From Acidovorax sp. T1 (GTDB lineage Bacteria > Pseudomonadota > Gammaproteobacteria > Burkholderiales > Burkholderiaceae_C), in contig NZ_CP021648.1 in assembly GCF_002176815.1 (NCBI RefSeq), forward strand, positions 2,984,001 through 3,048,000: a DNA stretch of 64,000 nt. Direction: 5' to 3'. The notes under the pieces were generated by a model. The model was not told the origin of the DNA and made no database searches. It worked only from the letters and a program-made list of their open reading frames with translations. Every line of letters starts with the position of its first letter. Position 1 is the stretch's first letter. Below are positions 25,880-33,242 of this stretch, in pieces. The translations under genes were made by a program, and so were the position numbers.

Positions 25880-28846
25880 TCACGCCCGTTCCACGTTGCA
25901 GATCGTGGTCTTGGTTTCCTGCATCATGGTCACGCTATCGTAGCCATAGGTGGTGGCCGTGTTCACGGCTTCGCCGCGTACCACAGGTGCCGCACCCTTG
26001 GGGTAATACGCCAGCATGTCCGCCCCTTGCCAGCGGCCAGAGAAGTGAAACGGCATCCAGACCGTGTCTGGTGCAACCCGTTCGGTGACCAGCGCCTGCA
26101 CATTCAGGCGTGCGCCCGTAGGGCTGCTCAGCCACACACGCTCGCCGTTGCGGATGCCCCGGTCGGCCGCCGTCTTGGGGTTGATCTCGACGAACGACTC
26201 CTGCTGCAACTCGGCCAGCCAGGGGTTGGAACGGGTTTCCTCGCCGCCACCTTCGTATTCGACCAAGCGGCCGGAAGTCAGGATGAGCGGGAACTTCTCG
26301 TACACCTTGTCGGCCACGTTCTTGTCCTGCAGGCTCTTGTAGAGCGTGGGCAGGCGCCAGAAAGCCTTTTTGTCGTCGTGCGTGGGGTACTTGGCCACCA
26401 GGTCGGGACGCGTACCATAAATGGGCTCGCGGTGCTGAGGAATCGCATCGGGGAAATTCCAGACCACGGCACGGGCCTTGGCATTGCCAAAGGGGTGGCA
26501 ACCATGCTTCATGGCCACACGAATGATGGCGCCTGTGGGGTCGGTCTTCCAGTTCTTGCCTTCGGCCTTGGCCTTCTCGGCATCACTGAGGTCGTCCCAC
26601 CAGCCCAGCTTCTTGAGCAGCACATGGTCGAACTCTGGATAGCCCGTGGTGATCTCGCTGCCCAGCGAGTGCGATCCATCCTCGGCCAGCAGGTTCTGAC
26701 CGTCTTTTTCGACGCCGAAGTTGGCGCGGAAGTTACCACCCCCGTCCATCACATGCTTGGAGGTGTCGTACAGGTTGGGCGAGCCCGGGTGCTTGAGCTC
26801 GGGTGTGCCATAGCAAGGCCAGGGAAGCCCAAAGTAGTCGCCAGCGAAGTCGTACCCGGTTTCCTTGTCCTTGCCACCCTTGGCCTTGAGGGTTTTCACA
26901 TCGAACAAATGCATGTTCTTCATGTGGGCCTTCAGGCGCTCAGGGCTCTGGCCGGTGTAGCCAATGGTCCAGACGCTCTTGTTGATTTCGCGCAGGATAT
27001 CCTCGGGCACGGGCTCGTCCATGCCCTTGACCTTCTGCATCTTGTAGTTCTTGACCAACTCGTCGGCAAAACCGAGTTTTTGCGCGAACTGGTACATGAT
27101 CATGTGGTCGGTGCGGCTCTCCCACAGCGGTTCGATCACCTTCTCGCGCCACTGCAGGGAACGGTTCGATGCCGTGCACGAGCCGCTGGTCTCGAATTGC
27201 GTGGCCGCTGGCAGCAGATACACCGCACGGTTGGGGTTCAGGTCTTCGGGCTTGCCGGGCATGGCCGCCATGGCGGCGGTGGCCGATGGATACGGGTCCA
27301 CCACGACCAGCAGATCGAGCTTGTCCATGGCCCGCTTCATTTCCAGGCCGCGCGTCTGCGAGTTGGGCGCATGGCCCCAGAAGAACACACCGCGCAGGTT
27401 GGAGTCCTGATCGATCAGCTCGTTGTTCTCCAACACACCGTCGATCCAGCGCGACACGGTGATGCCGTTCTTGGTCATCATCGCAGGCGACGCATACTGT
27501 TTCTTGATCCACTCGAAGTCCACGCCCCACACGGCGGCGAAGTGCTTCCACGAGCCTTCGGCCAGGCCGTAGTAGCCAGGCAGCGAATCGGGGTTGGGGC
27601 CCACATCGGTGGCGCCCTGCACGTTATCGTGGCCGCGGAAAATGTTGGTGCCGCCGCCGCTTTTACCCACATTGCCCAGTGCCAGTTGCAGGATGCACGA
27701 GGCACGCACAATGGCGTTTCCGATGGTGTGCTGTGTCTGGCCCATGCACCATACGATGGTGCCGGGATTGTTCTCGTGCAGCAGCGTGGCAATTTGCAGC
27801 ACCCGCGCCTCGGGAACGCCGCAGGCTTCCTCCACCTTGTCGGGCGTCCACTTGGCCAGCACTTCCTCGCGCACCTTGTCCATGCCATAGACACGGTCGT
27901 TGATGTACTTCTTGTCTTCCCAGCCGTTCTTGAAAATGTGGTACAGCAGGCCAAACAGGAAGGGGATGTCGGTGCCCGAGCGGATGCGCACGAATTCGTC
28001 GGCCTTGGCTGCGGTGCGGGTGAAGCGGGGGTCCACCACGATCATCTTGCAACCGGTTTCCTTGGCGTGCAGCATGTGCAGCATGCTGACCGGGTGGGCT
28101 TCGGCCGCGTTGGAGCCGATGTACAAAGCGACCTTGCTGTTTTGCATGTCGTTGTACGAATTGGTCATGGCGCCGTAGCCCCATGTGTTGGCCACACCCG
28201 CCACCGTGGTGGAGTGGCAAATGCGCGCCTGGTGGTCGCAGTTGTTGGTGCCCCAGAAGCTCACGAACTTGCGCAGCAGGTAAGCCTGCTCGTTGTTGTG
28301 TTTGGACGACCCTACAAAGTACACGCTGTCAGGGCCGCTGGCCTTGCGCAGCTCCTGCATCTTGGCCGTGATTTCGTTCAGAGCCGTGTCCCAGCTGATG
28401 CGCTCGTATTTGCCATTGACCAGTTTCATCGGATAGCGCAGGCGGTACTCGCCATGGCCGTGCTCGCGCAGGGCCGCGCCCTTGGCGCAGTGGGCGCCCA
28501 GATTGATGGGCGAGTCGAACACCGCCTCCTGCCGCACCCAGACGCCGTTCTCAACCACGGCATCGACCGCGCAACCCACTGAACAGTGGGAACACACCGT
28601 GCGGCGCACTTCGATCTTGCTGTCGCCGATGCCGACCTTGGCGCCTTCGGCTGCGTTGGATTTCTTGACCAGCGTGAGCTGCGAGGCGGCGATGCCCACG
28701 CCCACCCCCAAGCCGGAGCGGCGCAGGAACGAGCGGCGGTCCATAGTGGGCAGGGCCTGCGACAGGCCACGGCGCAGGCTGTGCACAAAAGGCGATGCAG
28801 AGCTGTTGCCCTGCACGGAATGGGAAGGCTTCTTGGTTAGCAACAT
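25880..28846 (-). CDS. fdoG: Formate dehydrogenase catalytic subunit, periplasmic
   Basis: The product is about 988 residues, starting at ATG 28846. A twin-arginine signal lies around residues 37-60 (MDRRSFLRRSGLGVGVG), so the folded enzyme is exported. Next come a [4Fe-4S] site beginning CSHCSVGC and the molybdopterin domains. The metal ligand is Cys in ARICHSTTVAG where E. coli FdoG has selenocysteine, so no recoding is needed. It oxidises formate to carbon dioxide in the periplasm. The frame is open upstream to 29155, but that stretch overlaps the separate small Tat gene. The operon order is small Tat protein, catalytic, Fe-S, lipoprotein, cytochrome b. Confidence 0.96.
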   Translation of the reverse strand: MLLTKKPSHSVQGNSSASPFVHSLRRGLSQALPTMDRRSFLRRSGLGVGVGIAASQLTLVKKSNAAEGAKVGIGDSKIEVRRTVCSHCSVGCAVDAVVENGVWVRQEAVFDSPINLGAHCAKGAALREHGHGEYRLRYPMKLVNGKYERISWDTALNEITAKMQELRKASGPDSVYFVGSSKHNNEQAYLLRKFVSFWGTNNCDHQARICHSTTVAGVANTWGYGAMTNSYNDMQNSKVALYIGSNAAEAHPVSMLHMLHAKETGCKMIVVDPRFTRTAAKADEFVRIRSGTDIPFLFGLLYHIFKNGWEDKKYINDRVYGMDKVREEVLAKWTPDKVEEACGVPEARVLQIATLLHENNPGTIVWCMGQTQHTIGNAIVRASCILQLALGNVGKSGGGTNIFRGHDNVQGATDVGPNPDSLPGYYGLAEGSWKHFAAVWGVDFEWIKKQYASPAMMTKNGITVSRWIDGVLENNELIDQDSNLRGVFFWGHAPNSQTRGLEMKRAMDKLDLLVVVDPYPSATAAMAAMPGKPEDLNPNRAVYLLPAATQFETSGSCTASNRSLQWREKVIEPLWESRTDHMIMYQFAQKLGFADELVKNYKMQKVKGMDEPVPEDILREINKSVWTIGYTGQSPERLKAHMKNMHLFDVKTLKAKGGKDKETGYDFAGDYFGLPWPCYGTPELKHPGSPNLYDTSKHVMDGGGNFRANFGVEKDGQNLLAEDGSHSLGSEITTGYPEFDHVLLKKLGWWDDLSDAEKAKAEGKNWKTDPTGAIIRVAMKHGCHPFGNAKARAVVWNFPDAIPQHREPIYGTRPDLVAKYPTHDDKKAFWRLPTLYKSLQDKNVADKVYEKFPLILTSGRLVEYEGGGEETRSNPWLAELQQESFVEINPKTAADRGIRNGERVWLSSPTGARLNVQALVTERVAPDTVWMPFHFSGRWQGADMLAYYPKGAAPVVRGEAVNTATTYGYDSVTMMQETKTTICNVERA

Positions 28847-28860
28847 GGCGTGCCCCGTTG

Positions 28861-29070
28861 TCAGAGTTGGGTGGTCTTGTAGTACTGCTTCACGCGGGCA
28901 GACAGGTGGTAGCCACCGCCCTTTTCGGGTGCGACGCGAGCGGGCTCGGACACCACAGCATCGGACGGCGCAACATGGGGAAGCGCCACAACGGCTGCTG
29001 CGGCAGCCCCTGCGGTGGCGGCGCCAGAAAAGAAACTCCGGCGGGAGGAATTGGGCTGGCGGTTCTGCAT
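28861..29070 (-). CDS. Formate dehydrogenase region Tat-target protein
   Basis: This 69-residue protein has a twin-arginine motif (NSSRRSFFSG) followed by an Ala-rich hydrophobic stretch and a short tail ending GYHLSARVKQYYKTTQL. It matches the small formate dehydrogenase region Tat-target family encoded just upstream of catalytic subunits. A role in assembly or export of the enzyme is presumed in the family but not established. It is the first gene of the membrane formate dehydrogenase operon. Confidence 0.87.
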   Translation of the reverse strand: MQNRQPNSSRRSFFSGAATAGAAAAAVVALPHVAPSDAVVSEPARVAPEKGGGYHLSARVKQYYKTTQL

Positions 29071-29107
29071 GCTTGTCTCCAGAATGGCTGGCAGCTATGA
29101 AACGGAA

Positions 29108-29135
29108 TTCATATGAGTCTATGTCAGTGTGTGAA
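29108..29135 (-). promoter_or_regulatory. Possible promoter of the membrane formate dehydrogenase operon
   Basis: On the minus strand TTCACA (29135-29130), a 16-base spacer and TATGAA (29113-29108) resemble a sigma-70 promoter. It lies 38 bases before the small Tat gene in the 149-base gap after the TorD-like gene. The evidence is sequence resemblance only. Confidence 0.35.
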
Positions 29136-29219
29136 AGCCTGCAATGCGACACCACAACCGCCGACCAAAGCGCTCATCTTTTGGAACACGCGGATCAGGG
29201 TTAATGCTGACCCACAGGC

Positions 29220-29852
29220 TCACTCCATCATGTCGAAGCCCTGGGTTTCTACCGACACAAAAGCCCGCGTAAACTGGGCCACAGCGGCATAAAACCGGGC
29301 CTGCGGCTGAGCCGCAAGGGCATCACACAACAGCAATACCCAGGGCTGTAGATGCGTTGCAAAAAAATCGCGCTGCGCCGTCAGGTTACAGACAGCGACG
29401 TCATCACCCGCGATCAGGTAGCGCATCACTTCGCACAAGTAGGCGACGTGGTCCTCGGTCTCGGACATGGCCTCGTCGCGTGCCAACCCCAGCCTATCCA
29501 GGTCGGTGCGCAGGCGGGCGAGCGGCTTCTCATTGAGGAAACCGCTCAGGTAATGCGAGCCGTACAAAAACACCTCCGGCTTGCCCACGCCGCCAAAGAG
29601 GCGGTCGAACTCTTGCGCAATCACGCCGTCGCTCAGTTCACGGGCCGCGCCCACCAGCACCTGCCAGGGCTCTTGCAAAAAGGCACCATCGGCGGGCGCC
29701 TCGGTCACGGACACCCGCAGGGCAGACAACAGATCGGCGCTGGGCGCGGCGTAATACAGCTGCGACAGCAGGCCATACAGCTCGGCGCGTGCGGTTTCCT
29801 CGTCGAGCGCAGAGCTGCCGCCCAGGGGGGTCAAAGTGGATGGGGCGCTCAC
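29220..29852 (-). CDS. TorD-like molecular chaperone
   Basis: This 210-residue, helical protein resembles TorD/DmsD-type chaperones that bind Tat signal peptides of molybdoenzymes before cofactor insertion. Visible blocks are ELYGLLSQLYYAAPS, EFDRLFGGVGKPEVFLYGS and DHVAYLCEVMRYL. The start is a GTG at 29852 that overlaps the polyferredoxin stop by four bases. The likely client is the periplasmic formate dehydrogenase catalytic subunit encoded downstream. Confidence 0.88.
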   Translation of the reverse strand: MSAPSTLTPLGGSSALDEETARAELYGLLSQLYYAAPSADLLSALRVSVTEAPADGAFLQEPWQVLVGAARELSDGVIAQEFDRLFGGVGKPEVFLYGSHYLSGFLNEKPLARLRTDLDRLGLARDEAMSETEDHVAYLCEVMRYLIAGDDVAVCNLTAQRDFFATHLQPWVLLLCDALAAQPQARFYAAVAQFTRAFVSVETQGFDMME

Positions 29853-31954
29853 AGGTCGGTCACTTTCGTTTCGCTTTGGGAGGAATACAGGTCGATCACA
29901 CGGCAGTCGCTGCACATCTTCAGCCGCTCCAGCGCCTCGCCCTGGAACATGGGGTGGCCCGACAGCTTGCCCAACATAGCCTCGATGGCCTTCACGGTGC
30001 CAAACGGCTTGCTGCAGCGCACACAGGCCCACGGCTTGGCTTCGTTGAGCACACGCAATTGCGCACGCTCGGGCGCCAGCAGCAGGCGCGGCTGCAGGGT
30101 GATGGCGTTCTCTGGGCAAGTGGTGGCGCACAGGCCACACTGCACGCAGTTCTTTTCGATGAAGCGCAGCTGCGGCAGCTGCGGGTTGTCCTGCAGCGCA
30201 CTCGCCGGGCAGGCGCTCACGCAGCTCAGGCACAGGGTGCAGCGGTCTTTGTTGACCTCAATAGTGCCCAGGGGCGACCCCACTGCGGGCAAGACAATGG
30301 CCTGGGGCCGCTCGGCCACGGGCATCGGGGCCTGCTCGATGAGGTGGTCGAGCGCCATCTCCAGCGTGCTGCGTTTTTCCTGCGCCACGGCAAAGCGTGC
30401 GGCCACGGTCGGGGTCTTCTGACGGGTCTGGCCCAGGGCCTGCAAGGCGGCATCCAGCTCGGTGGGGTGCGCAGCGCGCAGCAGTTGCACATGCGTGCCG
30501 GTGTAGCCCAGGCCCCGCAAGATGGCTTGCGCCACATCCATCTGCGCCTGCAGGCCGTCGAGGTACTGCGGCGCCTCTTCGTGCGTCGCCAGCACCACCA
30601 CCGTCGAGGCACCGTAGGCAATGGCGCTCAGCCACAAGTCCACCCCGGTGCTGGCCGTGTGCCACAGCGCCACCGGGATCACGTTGGCAGGCACGCCCTG
30701 CGCCAGTTTGAGCTGCGCGGCGCGGCCCAGCTCTTCCACCAGTGCCTGGCCGCGCTCCTGGCTGTGCAGCAGCAGCACGGCGTCCTTGCCGCCTGCTGCG
30801 GTGTAGGTGGACAACAGGGTCTTGAGCCTGGTGCCCTGCTCTGTCGCGCTGGGGTAGGCATAGGTCAGCGCACCCGTGGGGCACACGGTGGTGCAAGCGC
30901 CGCAGCCCACGCACAGGTTGGGGTTCACCTTGATTTGCTGGCGGCTCTTGTCGCTGCTCACGGCCTCGGCCGAGCAGATGTCCACGCAGGCGTTGCAGCC
31001 CACGGTTTCGTTGCGGCTGTGGGCGCAGAGTTTTTGCTTGTAGACAAAAAACTTGGGCTTCTCGAACTCGCCCACCAGCTCGCGCAGCTTCAGCAGCGTA
31101 GCCAGGTCGCGCCCATCCCATCGCAGGTAACCCTGCGGCAGCGCGTGCTGCAAGAAGGTGGGCGTGGCGGTGGGTGAGCGCAGGTCCAGCACCAGGTCAA
31201 AGCGCTCGGTCTGCGCGGCAGCATCGCGCGTAAAGTCGATGGCACCGGCCACCTGGCACACCTTCACGCAGGCGCGGTGCGACTGGCAGACGGCCAGATC
31301 AATCTGGTAGTCGAGGCCAATGGCGTTCTCGGGGCAGGCCGCCACACAGGCGTTGCAGCGCGTGCACAAATCCAGGTCGATGGGGTTGTCCGCCGCCCAT
31401 TGCAGATCGAACGCGCCCAGCCACCCCGCAAGGCCCGTGATGCGCCCGCCCAGCACCGGAAAGCGCCGCGCCTGCGCGCCCCCCGCGTTGCCTGGGCCCT
31501 GGGTGAACAGCGTCACGTCCAGCACATCCGACACCAGGGCCGCGGCCTGCTCGGCCTGGTCGATCGGGCCGATGATGAGCAAGCGGCCGGTGCTCTTGTA
31601 GGTGACCGTGGGCACGGGCGGCGGATCGGGCAACCGGGCGGCCGCCAGCAGCGCGGCGATCTTGGGGCTGGCCTTGGCGGCATCGCGGCTCCAGCCACCG
31701 GTTTCGCGGATGTTCACAAACCGGATAGGCGACACCGCGCCTTCGGTCTGCTGGCCCAGGTCACCAAAAAGGCGCTGCTCCTGGGTGCAGGCCACCACCA
31801 CGTCGTCGCCCGACTGGATGGCCTTTTGGAACGCCCCCGCGTCGCGCCGACACAGGGTGGAGTGAAGGGTCAGGTCTTCATGCAGTGCCTCGCCCAACGC
31901 TTTGGCGTTGAGGGGCATCGTCTGGTTGCAGTCGCAGATGAGCGTCGTGGTCAT
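29849..31954 (-). CDS. Polyferredoxin of the formate dehydrogenase region
   Basis: The 701-residue cytoplasmic protein has at least four [4Fe-4S] motifs: CTRCNACVAACP, CVGCGACTTVCP, CTLCLSCVSACP and CVQCGLCATTCP, plus further cysteine groups (CQSHRACVKVC, CNACVDIC, CVRCSKPF, CSDCR). It starts at ATG 31954 (MTTTLICDCNQTMPLN). The family is found with DUF3305, DUF3306 and TorD-like genes near formate dehydrogenases. Electron delivery during enzyme maturation is a plausible but unproven role. Its first 77 bases overlap the end of the DUF3306 gene in another frame. Confidence 0.9.
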   Translation of the reverse strand: MTTTLICDCNQTMPLNAKALGEALHEDLTLHSTLCRRDAGAFQKAIQSGDDVVVACTQEQRLFGDLGQQTEGAVSPIRFVNIRETGGWSRDAAKASPKIAALLAAARLPDPPPVPTVTYKSTGRLLIIGPIDQAEQAAALVSDVLDVTLFTQGPGNAGGAQARRFPVLGGRITGLAGWLGAFDLQWAADNPIDLDLCTRCNACVAACPENAIGLDYQIDLAVCQSHRACVKVCQVAGAIDFTRDAAAQTERFDLVLDLRSPTATPTFLQHALPQGYLRWDGRDLATLLKLRELVGEFEKPKFFVYKQKLCAHSRNETVGCNACVDICSAEAVSSDKSRQQIKVNPNLCVGCGACTTVCPTGALTYAYPSATEQGTRLKTLLSTYTAAGGKDAVLLLHSQERGQALVEELGRAAQLKLAQGVPANVIPVALWHTASTGVDLWLSAIAYGASTVVVLATHEEAPQYLDGLQAQMDVAQAILRGLGYTGTHVQLLRAAHPTELDAALQALGQTRQKTPTVAARFAVAQEKRSTLEMALDHLIEQAPMPVAERPQAIVLPAVGSPLGTIEVNKDRCTLCLSCVSACPASALQDNPQLPQLRFIEKNCVQCGLCATTCPENAITLQPRLLLAPERAQLRVLNEAKPWACVRCSKPFGTVKAIEAMLGKLSGHPMFQGEALERLKMCSDCRVIDLYSSQSETKVTDL

Positions 31955-32609
31955 TGTCGGTATGGCTGGCTGGCGTGACCACCGCGTCCTGGGCAGAGCG
32001 TGGGTGCACCTCAGGCTCGCTAGAGGGAACGCTAGGAACAGCGTTGCATACCCGGGACTGTGCCACGTCTGCGGGGCTTTGCGCCTCCGCATCATCCCGA
32101 GGCTGACTGGCCGGCGGGGATATTGGTGCCTCGGGGGCCGCATCCGGCACCAAATCGCCCTGCAGACTCTGCGCAGCTAACGTGGCTTTTTTCTCTTGGT
32201 CAAAAAAGCCCAGCGCATGCGCGCTGGCCATCTTTCGCAGCATGCCTGCGGGCAGCGGGTCGGGCTGGGTGTAGTCGCCGATGTAGATGTCCAAACCATC
32301 CATCACATTGAAGTGCGGATCGGCAAACAGCTTTTTCATGGCCAGGTTGCGCACCTCGGGCGAGACGGCACGGGCCACGAACGGTTTGAAGTCGGACGCG
32401 GGCGTGAGGGCCTCAGCGTCAGCCAGCGTGGGCGGCGGTGGCACCTCGGCGACGGGGGATGCAGGTGTGGCTGGCGCTGCCACAGCGGCCGCCGCCGCTG
32501 GCGCTGGGGTTGCCACCTGGGGGGCGGGCGGGGGCGGGTCTTGCACGGGATTGCCCGCCAGCACGTCCTGCTTGCGGCGCGACCAGCGGCTGAGGAATCC
32601 GTCAGCCAT
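31878..32609 (-). CDS. DUF3306 family protein
   Basis: The 243-residue protein begins MADGFLSRWSRRKQ, the DUF3306 hallmark. It continues through an Ala/Pro-rich spacer (about residues 25-75) to the conserved core FVARAVSPEVRNLAMKKLF and FNVMDGLDIYIGDYT, and ends with a low-complexity polar tail. The tail runs 77 bases into the polyferredoxin gene. DUF3306 genes accompany molybdenum formate dehydrogenases; the function is unknown. Its start overlaps the DUF3305 stop by 8 bases. Confidence 0.88.
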   Translation of the reverse strand: MADGFLSRWSRRKQDVLAGNPVQDPPPPAPQVATPAPAAAAAVAAPATPASPVAEVPPPPTLADAEALTPASDFKPFVARAVSPEVRNLAMKKLFADPHFNVMDGLDIYIGDYTQPDPLPAGMLRKMASAHALGFFDQEKKATLAAQSLQGDLVPDAAPEAPISPPASQPRDDAEAQSPADVAQSRVCNAVPSVPSSEPEVHPRSAQDAVVTPASHTDNDHDAHLRLQPDDAPQRQSVGRGTA

Positions 32610-33159
32610 GGCCACCCCCTCCTCCCCCGCCACGGAGCTTCTCGGTGGACACCGAGGCCGGGTTGCCAAAGCGGTCTTGCAACGTGCGAAAGCTCTCTGG
32701 ACGCTTGCGGCGCTTGGGCTCGGGCTGGTAGTGCTCGTCAACAAAGGCGCGCAGCGCCTCCACCACTTCGGGCGCAGCAGGCACCTGCTCCACGGATTCC
32801 TGCGCGTCCAGCCAGCGGCCCGCGTCGTGGTAGCTCAGGCTCACCGCCACGGGACGGGCCAGCGGGACCTCGCCCGTGCCGGTGTCGTCATCGCGGCGCC
32901 ACATCACAAACCAGCAGGGGGCTGGCGAAGTGAGGTTCAGGTGGTAGCCCTCGGCATCGTCGCGGAACAGCTCCACGCGAAAGCCGGGGAACAGCCAGCG
33001 CTGCTCTCGCTCGTCTTGGATCAGCAGGCGAGGTTCGGAGCCAAAGGCGGGCTCGTGGATCACCACCTCGGCCAGCGACCACCGCCAGGGCTGCCAGCGG
33101 TTGTCGATGTGCTCACACCGCATGATCACGGCAACGTCGGTGTAGGGGCGCTCAGTCAT
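32602..33159 (-). CDS. DUF3305 family protein
   Basis: This 185-residue protein begins MTERPYTDVAVIMRCEHI and contains the conserved CWFVMWRRDDD and VSLSYHDAGRWLDAQE blocks of DUF3305. It ends in a glycine run (RGGGGGGGHG). It precedes DUF3306 with an 8-base overlap and follows fdsA by 83 bases, so it could be expressed with either formate dehydrogenase. No enzymatic motif is visible; the conserved association with formate dehydrogenase genes suggests a maturation factor. Confidence 0.88.
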   Translation of the reverse strand: MTERPYTDVAVIMRCEHIDNRWQPWRWSLAEVVIHEPAFGSEPRLLIQDEREQRWLFPGFRVELFRDDAEGYHLNLTSPAPCWFVMWRRDDDTGTGEVPLARPVAVSLSYHDAGRWLDAQESVEQVPAAPEVVEALRAFVDEHYQPEPKRRKRPESFRTLQDRFGNPASVSTEKLRGGGGGGGHG

Positions 33160-33242
33160 GGGCGCAGACTTTACCCCGGCGCAGCCCCCTCAGACAGCAA
33201 TGCCCGCAAAGCCCCGCAACCCGCGTGCGGATACACGGCGCG

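Noticed and set aside
25844..28582. Open frame of 912 codons opposite the formate dehydrogenase catalytic gene.
   Set aside because: The minus strand has clear molybdoenzyme motifs throughout; the opposite frame shows none.
29083..29098. GGCTGGCAGCTATGAAAC upstream of the small Tat gene as a remnant of the dispersed element.
   Set aside because: The similarity is limited to about 10 bases, which is not distinguishable from chance.
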